Positions 1-13,253 of a stretch of 64,000 nucleotides of DNA are shown piece after piece. This DNA comes from an uncultured Pelagibacteraceae bacterium (GTDB taxonomy: Bacteria > Pseudomonadota > Alphaproteobacteria > Pelagibacterales > Pelagibacteraceae). The notes below the pieces were generated by a model that saw nothing but the letters and a program-made list of their open reading frames with translations, ran no database searches and was not told the DNA's origin. The stretch is from assembly GCA_902560075.1 (NCBI GenBank), contig CACEKE010000002.1, forward strand, positions 62,001 to 126,000. Reading direction: 5' to 3'. Both the position numbers and the translations under genes were made by a program. The first letter of the stretch is position 1. Each line of letters begins with the position of its first letter.

Positions 1-2002
<2,002 letters not shown>

Positions 2003-2085
2003 TTTTTTAATTTTTAAGTTAGCGGATAATACATCCTCTAGTCCAGATTGCAAAAAAAAATTGATATTAACTAAATTTTAAATAA

Positions 2086-3667
<1,582 letters not shown>

Positions 3668-3668
<1 letters not shown>

Positions 3669-5437
3669 TAAACTAATGCTTTTCCCTTACCTGTTATCTT
3701 ATTATCTTTTTCATCTTCTGGACCTAAAATCATTTGATTATGAGGCTTACCTGAAGGAATCATTGGGAAGCAGTTTTCTTGTTTATCAACTAAACAATCA
3801 AATATTACCGGTCTATCAGTATTAAGCATTTCAATTATTTTATCATCTAATTCGTCTGGTGTTTTAGCTCTAATCCCTACACATCCATAAGCTTCTGCAA
3901 GCTTAACAAAATCTGGTAAAGCAGCAGTGTAACTTTCTGAATAATTTTTATCATGAAGTAGTTCTTGCCATTGCCTTACCATGCCCATGTACTCATTATT
4001 TAAAATAAATATTTTAATTGGAAGGCTATATTGTACTGCAGTCGACATCTCTTGCATTGTCATTAAAACAGAGGCCTCACCCGCAATATCAATGACTAAC
4101 TTATTTGGATGGGCTACTTGCACGCCAACTGCTGCTGGTAAACCATATCCCATGGTCCCAAGTCCACCTGAAGTCATCCACCGATTTGGTTTATCAAACT
4201 TATAATGTTGTGCTGCCCACATCTGATGTTGACCAACCTCTGTTGTAATGTATGTGTCTTTTCCTTTTGTTAATTCATAAAGTCTCTGAACGGCATACTG
4301 AGGTTTTATTGAGGTATCACTATTAATATAATTTAAAGATTTTTTTTGTCTCCATTTGTCAATTTGTAACCACCATTTTGAAATATTTTGTTTATTAGAA
4401 TTTGCAAAATTTGGTTTAGTTTTTTTTATATTTTTTATTATTGAATTAATAACTTGCTTTACATCTCCCACTATTGGTAGATCAACTTTAACATTTTTAT
4501 TTATAGATGAAGGATCGATATCAATATGAACTTTTTTTGATTTTGGAGAAAATTCATCTATTTTTCCTGTAATTCTATCATCAAATCTTGCACCGATATT
4601 TATCATCAAGTCACAATCATGCATTGCGTTATTTGCTTCGTAAGTACCATGCATGCCAAGCATGCCTAGAAATTGATCATCATCCCCAGGAAAACAACCA
4701 AGACCTTGCAAAGTCGATGTAATCGGAAATCCGGTTGATCTCACTAAATCTCTTAAAAGCTCGCTTGCCTTTGGACCAGAATTTATTACACCTCCACCAG
4801 TATAAAATATTGGTCGCTTAGATTTTTTCATTAAGTCAATCAATTGATTTATATCTTTTTGATTAAAATAATTATGACTATTGCCATTTAACTTTTTATT
4901 TATCTTTTTAAATGAAGTATATTTTGTTTTTTGAAACTGAATATCTTTAGGTATATCTACTAACACTGGTCCAGGTCTTCCGGTAGTAGCAACTTCAAAT
5001 GCTTTATGTATAACTTTTTGTAAATCTTTAATATCTTTTACAAGCCAATTATGTTTAGTACATGGTCTTGTAATTCCAGTAGTATCACATTCTTGAAATG
5101 CGTCAGTTCCAATTAAGTGTGTAGGTACTTGTCCTGAAATACAAACTAGTGGCACAGAATCCATGTAAGCATCTGTCAAAGCAGTAACTGCATTTGTTGC
5201 ACCAGGTCCAGAAGTAACTAGCACAACACCAGGCTTGCCAGACGATCTAGCATATCCTTCTGCAGCATGACCCGCGCCTTGTTCATGTCTTACAAGAATG
5301 TGTTTGATAGATTGAAAATTTTTAAGCTCATCATAAATTGGTAATACCGCTCCACCTGGATAACCAAAAATATATTCAACGTCTTGATCCTCAAGACATT
5401 TAAAAACTATTTCTGCTCCTGTGAATAATTTTGGCAT
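3668..5437 (-). CDS. ilvB: Acetolactate synthase catalytic (large) subunit
   Basis: The enzyme is thiamine diphosphate-dependent and condenses pyruvate with pyruvate or 2-oxobutyrate, opening the branched-chain amino-acid pathway. The 589-aa protein has the three usual TPP-enzyme domains: an N-terminal PYR domain with the catalytic Glu in VRHEQGAGHAAEG (about residue 51), a central FAD/dehydrogenase-like domain, and a C-terminal PP domain. The PP-domain metal motif reads GEAS rather than the common GDGS, a form I recall from other alphaproteobacterial enzymes. It is the first gene of ilvB-ilvN-ilvC-leuA. A small hairpin (5441-5470) sits just upstream of the start codon. Confidence 0.97.
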
Positions 5438-5440
5438 TTA

Positions 5441-5470
5441 ACCAATCTAGCTGAAGTTGTGCTGATTGGT
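5441..5470 (-). promoter_or_regulatory. Hairpin immediately upstream of ilvB start codon
   Basis: On the minus strand ACCAATC is followed 16 nt later by its exact complement GATTGGT, with AGC/GCT able to extend the stem across one bulge. The 3' arm ends 3 nt before the ilvB ATG, so the structure would cover the ribosome-binding region. No T-run follows, so it does not look like a terminator. A translational control role is inferred; a 7-bp stem could also arise by chance. Confidence 0.3.
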
Positions 5471-5486
5471 CAAGTGATTGAACAGA

Positions 5487-6389
5487 TTATTTAAAATTTT
5501 TTATATATTTTTTGATCTCATTTGGTGCAAGCCTTTTCCAATCTGACATGTGACCTCGAGCCCATGTTGCTTGCCTCTTTGCATATTGTCTCGTTTTTAT
5601 GAGGATTTTCTCTCTTGTCTGGTCTAAATTATAATTTTTCTGTAAATAGTTGTTTATTTCGTTGATGCCTATAATTTTGTTAGCGCTTAATTCGTTTCTA
5701 ACCTTCATTTTTTTAAACCTTGCCACCTCTTTAATCGATGCAGTATTAACAATTTTAATACATCTTTTTTCAATTCGTTTTAATAAGATATCTCTTGGAA
5801 AATCTAAATAAATTTTTTGGAATTGATCTTTTTTAAAATTACTTTTAGTTTTATCAAACCAGTCAAATAACGAAATTTTAGAGAGTTTTTTTACTTCAAA
5901 AGCTCTAATAGACCTTTGTACATCTTTTGGATTTATTTTTGATTTTGATTTAGGATCAATTTTAATTAATTGTTTATAGAACTTTTTTTGACCAACTTTT
6001 TTTTGGTAATCAACTATTTTTTTTCTAAATGAGACTGGTATATTGGGAATTTTTACCAAACCATCTGTCAAAGATTTAAAATATAATCCAGTACCACCTA
6101 CTATTACTGGGACTTTTTTTTTATAAAGAATTTTTTTAATTAACTTATTTGCAAGTATAATCCATTTACCAACAGAAAATTTTTTTTTAACCGATACAAA
6201 TCCATATAAATGATGTTTAACTTTATTTGTAAGATTTTTATCTGGCCTAGTATTTAAAATTTTAATTTCTTTATAAATTTGCATACTATCTGCATTAATT
6301 ATTTCTCCATTAACTTTTTTTGCGATTTTTACTGCGAATTCCGATTTTCCAGATGCGGTTGGTCCAGATATTAAAATTATTTTGGACAT
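5487..6389 (-). CDS. miaA: tRNA dimethylallyltransferase
   Basis: MiaA transfers the dimethylallyl group of DMAPP to A37 of tRNAs that read codons starting with U, an anticodon-loop modification that supports decoding accuracy. The 300-aa protein has the P-loop GPTASGKSE at residues 9-17, the NADSMQIYK segment that contacts the tRNA base, VGGTGLYFK, and the C-terminal YAKRQATW motif. It follows the degP-like gene by 7 bp and precedes ilvB, so it forms the downstream end of the hflK-hflC-DUF2065-degP-miaA run. It uses DMAPP from the pathway started by dxs at 29857-31770. Confidence 0.97.
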   Translation of the reverse strand: MSKIILISGPTASGKSEFAVKIAKKVNGEIINADSMQIYKEIKILNTRPDKNLTNKVKHHLYGFVSVKKKFSVGKWIILANKLIKKILYKKKVPVIVGGTGLYFKSLTDGLVKIPNIPVSFRKKIVDYQKKVGQKKFYKQLIKIDPKSKSKINPKDVQRSIRAFEVKKLSKISLFDWFDKTKSNFKKDQFQKIYLDFPRDILLKRIEKRCIKIVNTASIKEVARFKKMKVRNELSANKIIGINEINNYLQKNYNLDQTREKILIKTRQYAKRQATWARGHMSDWKRLAPNEIKKYIKNFK

Positions 6390-6396
6390 TAGGTCC

Positions 6397-7797
6397 TTAG
6401 TCTAATTTAACACCAATATATCTTTTTTGATTTTGATTGTTGTATATAGCTATTAGTAGAGTTTTATCAGAACTTCTTTTAGCCATTTTAACAAAATTAT
6501 TTAGTTCACCTATTGTTTTAATTTTTTTCTTTTGAGCTTCAACAATAATATTATTTATTTTTAAGTAATTGACAGGACTATCTTGATCAATATCAGTAAT
6601 AACTACACCAGTTGTATTAGGTGGTAATTTTCTTTGCGCTACTTCATCTTTTGTTAATAACCTTACTGTAATTTTTAATTCATCTATATAAGAGTTTTTT
6701 GGAACTTCTGGTTTTATACCTTGAGCAGCAAAATCATCTGATGTTTCAAGCCTTCCTAGAATAATTTGTTTTGATATCTCTTTTTTATTTCTCCAAATTT
6801 TAACATTTACTCTTTTTCCAACCTCTGTCTCGGCAACTATCTTAGGTAATTCTTTCATTTCATTTATTAATTTTCCATCAAATTCTAAAATTACATCTCC
6901 GTCTTTAATTCCCCCTTTATCAGAGGGACTTCCTTTTGCAACACTAGCAACTAATGCGCCTCTTGGTCTATCAAGTTTTAAACTTTCTGCAATTTCATTA
7001 GTTACGACCTGAATTCTAACTCCTAACCAACCTCTTTTAGTTTCTCCAAATTTAATTAGTTGATCTATAACTTTTTCTGCGCTGTTTGATGGTATTGCAA
7101 AACCAATTCCTATTGAACCAGATTGACCTAATATAGCAGTGTTAATTCCAATGACATCTCCATCTAAATTAAATAGTGGACCACCGGAGTTCCCCTGATT
7201 AATTGAAGCATCAGTTTGAATGTAATCTTCGTATCTAGAAAGTCCAATACTTCTATTTCTAGCTGATACTATTCCACTTGTAACTGTTCCACCTAAGCCA
7301 AAAGGATTTCCAATTGCAATTACCCAATCACCTATTCTTGCTTTATCAGAGTCTCCAAAACTCACGGGTTTAAAACTATCCTCAGACTCAATTTTAAGTA
7401 CAGCAATATCTGATAAAGGATCAGCGCCTAATAGCTTAGCTTTATAATCTTTGTTCCCGTTTACTTTTACAAAAATATCATCTGCACCTTTGATGACATG
7501 ATTATTGGTGATTACTATTCCTGACTTATCAATTATAAATCCTGACCCTAATGCACTAGTTTGTCTTTCTTGAGGTTCTCCTTCAAACATGTCTTTAAAA
7601 GGCGAACCAGGCGGAAATTGAAACGGAAATGGATTTGATTTAGTTTTTATAGTAGTTGTGGTTGAAATGTTTACAACTGATGGCATTAATCTCTCTGCTA
7701 AATCGGCAAATGATGCGGGTATTTCAGCAAATGAATTTTTAACAAATCCGAAACTTAAACATATTAATAAGCAATACTTAAATACTATTTTTTTCAT
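6397..7797 (-). CDS. degP: DegP/HtrA-family periplasmic serine protease
   Basis: This is a trypsin-like protease/chaperone of the periplasm that degrades or holds misfolded envelope proteins. In 466 aa it shows a signal peptide (about residues 1-24), the protease domain with His100 (TNNHVI), Asp130 (DPLSDIAVLK) and Ser204 (QGNSGGPL), and two C-terminal PDZ domains (about 245-345 and 370-460). Its start overlaps the stop of the upstream DUF2065 gene as TAATG. The order hflK-hflC-DUF2065-degP recurs in proteobacteria. Whether it is strictly DegP or DegQ cannot be told from sequence alone. Confidence 0.95.
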   Translation of the reverse strand: MKKIVFKYCLLICLSFGFVKNSFAEIPASFADLAERLMPSVVNISTTTTIKTKSNPFPFQFPPGSPFKDMFEGEPQERQTSALGSGFIIDKSGIVITNNHVIKGADDIFVKVNGNKDYKAKLLGADPLSDIAVLKIESEDSFKPVSFGDSDKARIGDWVIAIGNPFGLGGTVTSGIVSARNRSIGLSRYEDYIQTDASINQGNSGGPLFNLDGDVIGINTAILGQSGSIGIGFAIPSNSAEKVIDQLIKFGETKRGWLGVRIQVVTNEIAESLKLDRPRGALVASVAKGSPSDKGGIKDGDVILEFDGKLINEMKELPKIVAETEVGKRVNVKIWRNKKEISKQIILGRLETSDDFAAQGIKPEVPKNSYIDELKITVRLLTKDEVAQRKLPPNTTGVVITDIDQDSPVNYLKINNIIVEAQKKKIKTIGELNNFVKMAKRSSDKTLLIAIYNNQNQKRYIGVKLD

Positions 7798-7982
7798 TAA
7801 CTTTTAAAATACCAGATTATTAAAAAACCAATAACCAAAAATATTAAGCCTCCAAATCTCAACTGATTATCTTTAATTTCACTTAGCTTCATTATCATAT
7901 TTTTCATTTTTGATGGAAATATGGCGTAAAATGCACCCTCAATAAATAAGAAAAGACCAAAAGCTATGATCAATTCATTCAT
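7797..7982 (-). CDS. DUF2065 family small membrane protein
   Basis: This 61-aa protein has two hydrophobic segments (about residues 3-21 and 42-58) separated by a short basic loop containing FPSKMKNM. Small two-helix proteins of the DUF2065 (YjeT) type are commonly found beside hflC, as here. Its biochemical role is unknown; an auxiliary role in the HflKC/FtsH quality-control system is only suggested by position. It starts 11 bp after hflC and ends in a TAATG overlap with the degP-like gene. Confidence 0.75.
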   Translation of the reverse strand: MNELIIAFGLFLFIEGAFYAIFPSKMKNMIMKLSEIKDNQLRFGGLIFLVIGFLIIWYFKS

Positions 7983-7993
7983 AATTTCAGTTT

Positions 7994-8863
7994 TTATTGA
8001 GATTTAGATTTTATATTTCCGAAGAATTTAAAAAATTCACTATCTGGAGATAATATTAAAGATGTTTCTCCTCCAATTAAAGCAGTTTCATATGCTTGCA
8101 TTGCTCTGTAGAAAGCAAAGAATTCTGGATCTTGTCCAAAGGCATCTGCAAAAATTTTATTTCTTTGACCATCACCTTCACCTTTAAGAATTTGTGATTG
8201 TTTTTCTGCATCAGCTAATATGACTGTAACCTCTTTGTCTGCAGTTGATGTTATAGTAATTGCCATCTCTGCACCTTTGGCTCTAAATTCTTTAGCTTCT
8301 CTCTCTCTTTCTGTTTGCATACGTCTGTATATTGCATCACTGTTTGCTGGTGGTAAATCTGCTCTTTTTATTCTCACATCAACAATTTCTATTCCAAATT
8401 TTGCAGCTTCATTATTTACGCCATCTTGAATTAAAGCCATCTGTTTAGTTCTCTCTTCTGATAACAGTGTTTGTAGACGTTGTGTACCTAAAACACTTCT
8501 TATTCTTGAATTAATAATGGTTGATAGACGAGATCTTGCAACTCTTTCGTTACCAACTGAAATATAAAATTTTAAAGGGTCTACAATTTTGAAACGAGCA
8601 AAAGCGTCTACAATTAATCTCTTTTGATCCGATGCGATTACCTCGGCTGGAGGAGCATCTAAGTTTAAAATTCGCTTGTCTAAAAAAACTACGTTTTGGA
8701 TAAAAGGTACTTTAAAGTTTAATCCGGGTTTCATTAAAATTCTTTTTGGATCACCAAATTGAAGAACAATCGCTTGATTTATTTCTTTAACAATAAAAAT
8801 CGAGAAATAAGCAGTTGCGGCGATTAAGATTAAAATTGGTATTAAAAACTTTCCTTTTTTCAT
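7994..8863 (-). CDS. hflC: SPFH-domain membrane protein HflC
   Basis: HflC pairs with HflK in a large inner-membrane cage that surrounds FtsH and modulates its proteolysis. The 289-aa protein has an N-terminal transmembrane helix (about residues 5-25) and a prohibitin-like SPFH domain (FGDPKRILMKPGLNFKVPF onward). A charged helical region follows with QTEREREAKEFRAKG, typical of HflC, and a final segment containing FFAFYRAMQAYE. Its start overlaps the hflK stop as TAATG, fitting coupled synthesis of the two partners. ftsH itself is at 41860-43752. Confidence 0.96.
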   Translation of the reverse strand: MKKGKFLIPILILIAATAYFSIFIVKEINQAIVLQFGDPKRILMKPGLNFKVPFIQNVVFLDKRILNLDAPPAEVIASDQKRLIVDAFARFKIVDPLKFYISVGNERVARSRLSTIINSRIRSVLGTQRLQTLLSEERTKQMALIQDGVNNEAAKFGIEIVDVRIKRADLPPANSDAIYRRMQTEREREAKEFRAKGAEMAITITSTADKEVTVILADAEKQSQILKGEGDGQRNKIFADAFGQDPEFFAFYRAMQAYETALIGGETSLILSPDSEFFKFFGNIKSKSQ

Positions 8864-9963
8864 TAGTTCACCTGTGTTTTTTTAAGCTCAGGTAAAGGTA
8901 AATATGGAACTACACCTGAACCTGCATTTTTTTCAATTATTACTTTATCAATATCTGCTAAAACCTTTTCCATAGTCTCGAGATACATTCTTTCTTGTGT
9001 AACTTCTTTTGCGTTTTTATACTCTAAGAAAATTGAAGTAAATCTGCTTGCTTCACCTTCAGCTTTAGCAACAACTTCTTTTTTATATGCTTCAGCCGCT
9101 TGTAATATTTTTGCTGCTTCACCCCTTGCTCTTGGAATTACATCATTGGCATATGCTTCTGCCTCATTTTTTGATCTTTCCATGTCAGCTCTAGCCGCTT
9201 GTACATCTCTAAACGCATCTATAACTTGATCTGGTGGGTCAGCTTTTTGTGTTTGAACTTGTGTTATTTGAATACCAGATGTGTATTCGTCTAAAATACT
9301 TTGAATAATTTCTTGTGTATCAACCTCAATTTTTGATCTACCTTCTGTAAGGATTGGTTGAATATCACTTCTAGCTATAACTTCTCTCATAGCTGTTTCA
9401 GCTGCAGCTTTTACCGTCCCTTGGGGATCTTGTATTTTGAATAAAAAATTTCCTGCATCTTTGATAACCCAGAAAACTGAAAAATCTATATTTACGATAT
9501 TTTCATCACCGGTAAGCATTAAACTCTCTTCAGGAACGTCTGCAACACCTCCGCCACTTGAGAAGCCACTTTCTCTTTCAGATCTAAAACCAATGTCCAT
9601 TCTATTAACTTTTGTAACCTTAGGTGTTAAAACACTTTCTACTGGGAAAGGAAGGTGGTAGTTCAATCCTGGTTGAGTTGTTTTAACGAATTTACCAAAT
9701 CTTAAAACTACACCTTGTTCATCAGGCAAGACTCGATATAATCCGCTTCCTACCCATAAAAGAGCCAAAATTATTAATCCTACTACTATGGGCTTAGCTC
9801 CACCTGATTTTCCAGGAAGAAATCTGTTTATTGTATCTTGCAATTTTTTTAAAATTTCGTCTAAATTTGGTGGGGTAGGACCTCTTCTAAAACCACCATC
9901 ACCATTGCCTCCACCACCTGGAGGGGGTGATCCCCACGGGCTTTGATTTCTGAAATCGTTCAT
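8863..9963 (-). CDS. hflK: SPFH-domain membrane protein HflK
   Basis: HflK is the partner of HflC in the FtsH-modulating complex. The 366-aa protein starts with a Gly/Pro-rich cytoplasmic stretch (residues 1-30), has one transmembrane helix at about 58-76, then the SPFH domain (LPDEQGVVLRFGKFVKTTQPG) and a coiled-coil region with repeated Ala/Glu/Lys (about 240-310). It is the first gene of a five-gene minus-strand run ending with miaA, and is divergent from mrp with a 52-bp gap that must hold both promoters. Confidence 0.96.
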   Translation of the reverse strand: MNDFRNQSPWGSPPPGGGGNGDGGFRRGPTPPNLDEILKKLQDTINRFLPGKSGGAKPIVVGLIILALLWVGSGLYRVLPDEQGVVLRFGKFVKTTQPGLNYHLPFPVESVLTPKVTKVNRMDIGFRSERESGFSSGGGVADVPEESLMLTGDENIVNIDFSVFWVIKDAGNFLFKIQDPQGTVKAAAETAMREVIARSDIQPILTEGRSKIEVDTQEIIQSILDEYTSGIQITQVQTQKADPPDQVIDAFRDVQAARADMERSKNEAEAYANDVIPRARGEAAKILQAAEAYKKEVVAKAEGEASRFTSIFLEYKNAKEVTQERMYLETMEKVLADIDKVIIEKNAGSGVVPYLPLPELKKTQVN

Positions 9964-10015
9964 ATGACACTCTATATAGTGTCTTTATATTCAAAAACAA
10001 GGTAAGTTAGCTAAT

Positions 10016-10825
10016 ATGAGCAAAGAAAATCCGAGCATTAATGACGCTAGACGTAAAAAGTTTGAAAAAAACCCAATTAATGGAACTAAATTTACTATAG
10101 CTATATCTAGTGCTAAAGGAGGTGTAGGAAAATCTACATTTGCAACTAATCTAGCTTTAGCATTAAAGAATCTTGGATTAAAAATTGGTATTTTAGATGC
10201 CGACATATATGGGCCTTCTTTGCCGAAGCTATTTTCAATAAAAGAAAAGCCAGAGAATAAAGAAGGTAAACTAATTCCAATCTCAAAATATAATATTCAA
10301 TGCATGTCTATGGGCTTCTTAACAGATGAACAAACACCAATGATTTGGAGAGGGCCAATGGTTACAAGTGCAATCAAAACTTTTACTCAAAAAGTTGATT
10401 GGAAAAATTTGGATTTTATAATCGTTGATATGCCACCTGGCACTGGGGATACTCAGCTTACTTTTGCTCAAGAAATAAAAGTGGATGGAGCAATAATTGT
10501 TTCAACACCTCAAGAACTTGCTCTTCAAGACGTGAAAAGAGGTATAGCAATGTTTGATAAATTAAAAGTAAATGTTATTGGCTTAATTGATAATATGAGT
10601 TTTTTTATTGGTGATGATGGCAAAAAGTACTCTATTTTTGGTGATGGAGGAGTAAAAAAAACGGCTGAAGAATTTAATAAAAAGTTTCTTGGAGAAATAC
10701 CAATTAACTCAGACATTGGAAAATTTGGTGATCAAGGTAAGCCAATAGTTGAAAACATGCCAGAACACGAGATTTCAAAATTATATTTGAAATTGGCTGA
10801 ACAAATTAAATCAATTTATCTTTAA
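10016..10825 (+). CDS. mrp: Mrp/NBP35-family P-loop ATPase (Fe-S cluster carrier-like)
   Basis: Mrp/ApbC proteins are MinD-fold ATPases that carry or insert Fe-S clusters in the cytoplasm. The 269-aa product has the deviant Walker [19 protein letters not shown] (about residues 31-48), [10 protein letters not shown], and [12 protein letters not shown]. Two things are notable. The N-terminal MIP18/DUF59 domain found in many Mrp proteins is missing. The CxxC expected after ENMS/DNMS is replaced ([16 protein letters not shown] contains no Cys), as I recall for other alphaproteobacterial Mrp proteins. A direct Fe-S role is therefore less certain than the family name suggests. Its 3' end overlaps thyX by 20 bp, tail to tail. 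Confidence 0.9.
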   Translation: MSKENPSINDARRKKFEKNPINGTKFTIAISSAKGGVGKSTFATNLALALKNLGLKIGILDADIYGPSLPKLFSIKEKPENKEGKLIPISKYNIQCMSMGFLTDEQTPMIWRGPMVTSAIKTFTQKVDWKNLDFIIVDMPPGTGDTQLTFAQEIKVDGAIIVSTPQELALQDVKRGIAMFDKLKVNVIGLIDNMSFFIGDDGKKYSIFGDGGVKKTAEEFNKKFLGEIPINSDIGKFGDQGKPIVENMPEHEISKLYLKLAEQIKSIYL

Positions 10826-11753
10826 GATTAAATGCAATCATTAATTCATTCCATTCTCTTTTTGATAAATCGGTCTCATCAATCGAAATATTTTCTCCCT
10901 TAATAAGTTTTTTTATTACCTCTTTACCTTTTGATGAAACTTCTGTACCACCAACTCTATAATCCATAAAAGCCTCGTATGTAATAGGTACCCATCTTTT
11001 TAGAGTATCTAGCATTATATCTGCGTAAGCTCGTATTTCATACTGAGCATGGTGGTCAGCTCTAAGTCGTAAAAAATTCATTAAGTTTAACAAATCAGTT
11101 TTCCAATACCATTGCGTGTAGGTATTTAAAGTTAAGTTCATTCTTGCTAATTCTCTGGCTAAACCAGATTTTTTTTCATCTATAATCGATCCATCATAAC
11201 GTTCATTTAACATTGTTTCATAATTATTATATGTTCTTTCTGCATCTCCCTTTAATAAGTCTAAAACCTCTTTAGCTTGCTCTCCGCTAATTACATCACC
11301 TCTTCCTTGTCTATTATTTGTTGATTGAGCTGCAAGATTTTCTTTAGACGGAAGATAAAACTCTTTATCAAGTATAGAGTATCTTGCTGAATATTCATTA
11401 ACATTAGCAGTTCTATGTCTAATCCATTGCCTAGCAATAAATATTGGCAACTTGATATGATACTTTATTTCGCACATTTCAAATGGAGTACTATGCCAAT
11501 GTCTCATTAAGTATTTAATTAAGCCTGCATCTGTATTTACTTTTTTAGTACCCTTGCCATATGATACCCTGGCAGCTTGCACTATAGATGTATCATCACC
11601 CATATAGTCAATTACTCTTATAAAACCATGATCTAATATTGGTAGTGCTTCAAATAATATATTTTCTAAATCAGGGGCAACAACTCTTTTAGTTGTAAAT
11701 TTTTGAGATTGTTGATTTTTTATATCTTTTTTCTGTTCTTCTGTAAGTTTCAA
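10806..11753 (-). CDS. thyX: FAD-dependent thymidylate synthase
   Basis: ThyX makes dTMP from dUMP using methylene-tetrahydrofolate, FAD and NADPH, replacing ThyA. The 315-aa protein carries the ThyX signature [15 protein letters not shown] starting at residue 112, with flanking [13 protein letters not shown] and the C-terminal [17 protein letters not shown]. The start is a TTG at 11751-11753: an AAGGA Shine-Dalgarno lies about 8 nt upstream, and no closer ATG keeps the conserved N-terminus. A clear sigma70-type promoter is at 11767-11795. It overlaps mrp by 20 bp at the 3' end. Confidence 0.96.
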   Translation of the reverse strand: MKLTEEQKKDIKNQQSQKFTTKRVVAPDLENILFEALPILDHGFIRVIDYMGDDTSIVQAARVSYGKGTKKVNTDAGLIKYLMRHWHSTPFEMCEIKYHIKLPIFIARQWIRHRTANVNEYSARYSILDKEFYLPSKENLAAQSTNNRQGRGDVISGEQAKEVLDLLKGDAERTYNNYETMLNERYDGSIIDEKKSGLARELARMNLTLNTYTQWYWKTDLLNLMNFLRLRADHHAQYEIRAYADIMLDTLKRWVPITYEAFMDYRVGGTEVSSKGKEVIKKLIKGENISIDETDLSKREWNELMIAFNLKDKLI

Positions 11754-11766
11754 AGTTATTTTCCTT

Positions 11767-11795
11767 TATATAGAATCATTCAAATTTTATATCAA
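11767..11795 (-). promoter_or_regulatory. Sigma70-type promoter of thyX
   Basis: On the minus strand TTGATA (11790-11795) is separated by exactly 17 bp from TATATA (11767-11772). Transcription would start close to the AAGGA ribosome-binding site, giving a very short leader before the TTG start at 11753. Both hexamers match four or five of six consensus positions, but AT-rich DNA makes chance matches common. Confidence 0.5.
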
Positions 11796-11832
11796 AGACG
11801 TATGATTTAAAATGACTTTATTAATCATTTCC

Positions 11833-13140
11833 TTAATCATTTTTTGTAATTTTGAGGCTAAATCGTTTCTTAGGATAAGGCCACAAGCCTATTAAAGTTG
11901 TGTTATCTTTTCTCCACCTACTTATTTCAGACTTCCATTCAGGACAATTCAGGCAATCTAAAAATTTTAAATAATTAGTATTTAAATTAATTAAGTTTAC
12001 TCTATAATTTGGCCTAAATTCGTATGCTCCAGTTATCAGGGAAGTAAAAATCATTGTACTTAAAATTACTGTCAATGTTGATTTTTTAGACTTTGTTAAA
12101 ATATCAGTTAAAATCAAAATTATTATAACACCCGGTATCACAGCATATCTTCCGCCTATTTGGTTATTTAAACTTCCAATAGATATAACTCCAGCCATTA
12201 TAAAAAAAATAAATATTAAATACCAAGTAGTGTAATTTTTTTTTAAAAAACTAACGATTTCCTTAAATTTAAAAATTGCAAATATGATAAAAATTGAAAA
12301 AAAGATTGTTGTCCATAAAAAAGGGTTATTATTTATATAACTTATTTTTACCCATATCAGATGGGTTAAGTCTCTACCAAAAAAAGGTTTTAAAAATATG
12401 TTATAAATAAAACTAATCAACATATCCTTATTAAAATCGTTCGTAAAAACTGAATTATTAAGTGAATTACTTAATTTTGAATTCAATATTAACCCTAATT
12501 GCAAAAGATTTGAAAATATTAAAATCAAAAAATTAAAAAAATTATATCTATTTTTATTGAAATAAAATTTAATTACATATAACGGGACTAAAGCACATGT
12601 ATAGATACCTGAGACACTGCTAATAAATAATAAAATATGGTTTTCGATTTTTTGCTTTTTATTTAATTTTTTCATAAACAAAATTAAAATAGAAATTAAG
12701 CAAAGATAAATTTGCGAATTTATAGAATTTATCCAAATTTCCGATATAAAAGGCGGCGTTATAAACAACAACAAGGCTCCCAATATTTTTTTATTGTCTG
12801 TGTCAAATAAGTCAGATTCTCTAAATAATGCTATGTAAGATAAGTAAAGGATAATTAAAAATGATCCGTAAACTGTAAAATAAGGCGCATATTCTAAAGG
12901 AACTAATGTAGAAAACCAAGTCAACAGGTTTGGGACTAGATTAAAATAACCTGCACTAGCATCATAATAAAATAAATTTGAATAAAATGAATTGTTTATT
13001 GCAAACAAGAAATGATGACTACCTTCTTCAGCAACGAATCTTGAATTCAAAAAAATATAAGGACTTCTATAAAATGAAAAAATTAATATTAATAATAATA
13101 TTAAGTATTTAAACTTGATGATTGATAAGTTTATTTTCAT
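11833..13140 (-). CDS. Polytopic membrane protein, GT-C glycosyltransferase-like (uncertain)
   Basis: I do not recognise this 435-aa protein with certainty. It has about ten hydrophobic helices spread over the whole length. The first helix is followed by a non-cytoplasmic loop containing FVAEEGSHHF and later DASAGYFNLVP, an acidic-loop arrangement like that of GT-C enzymes, which use polyprenyl-phosphate sugars. The short C-terminus is hydrophilic with a CLNCPEW pair of cysteines. It is divergent from a DPM1-like GT2 (13254) that would make exactly such a donor, which supports but does not prove a glycosyltransferase role. An O-antigen polymerase or simple transporter remains possible. Confidence 0.5.
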   Translation of the reverse strand: MKINLSIIKFKYLILLLILIFSFYRSPYIFLNSRFVAEEGSHHFLFAINNSFYSNLFYYDASAGYFNLVPNLLTWFSTLVPLEYAPYFTVYGSFLIILYLSYIALFRESDLFDTDNKKILGALLLFITPPFISEIWINSINSQIYLCLISILILFMKKLNKKQKIENHILLFISSVSGIYTCALVPLYVIKFYFNKNRYNFFNFLILIFSNLLQLGLILNSKLSNSLNNSVFTNDFNKDMLISFIYNIFLKPFFGRDLTHLIWVKISYINNNPFLWTTIFFSIFIIFAIFKFKEIVSFLKKNYTTWYLIFIFFIMAGVISIGSLNNQIGGRYAVIPGVIIILILTDILTKSKKSTLTVILSTMIFTSLITGAYEFRPNYRVNLINLNTNYLKFLDCLNCPEWKSEISRWRKDNTTLIGLWPYPKKRFSLKITKND

Positions 13141-13253
13141 CTGAGTAATTTATAGAATTTAATTATCGTTTAGCGTCGATATATACTATAAAAATTGTTT
13201 GAAGAATAAATTTAATAAATTAATATGAACCATTCATCAACTGTAGATTGAAA

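Noticed and set aside
2003-2053. In-frame TTG extension of leuA by 17 residues, possible leader peptide
   Set aside because: The extra residues contain no run of Leu codons and do not resemble LeuA; the ATG at 2002 sits right before the conserved barrel.
9966-9983. Inverted repeat GACACT-6-AGTGTC between hflK and mrp as an operator
   Set aside because: Six-base arms are expected often by chance in this DNA; without conservation it is not enough, though the location in a divergent gap is suggestive.
13141-13253. Small gene or RNA in the gap between the GT-C-like and GT2 genes
   Set aside because: The 113 bp are AT-rich without a convincing hairpin or coding frame; they most likely hold the two divergent promoters.
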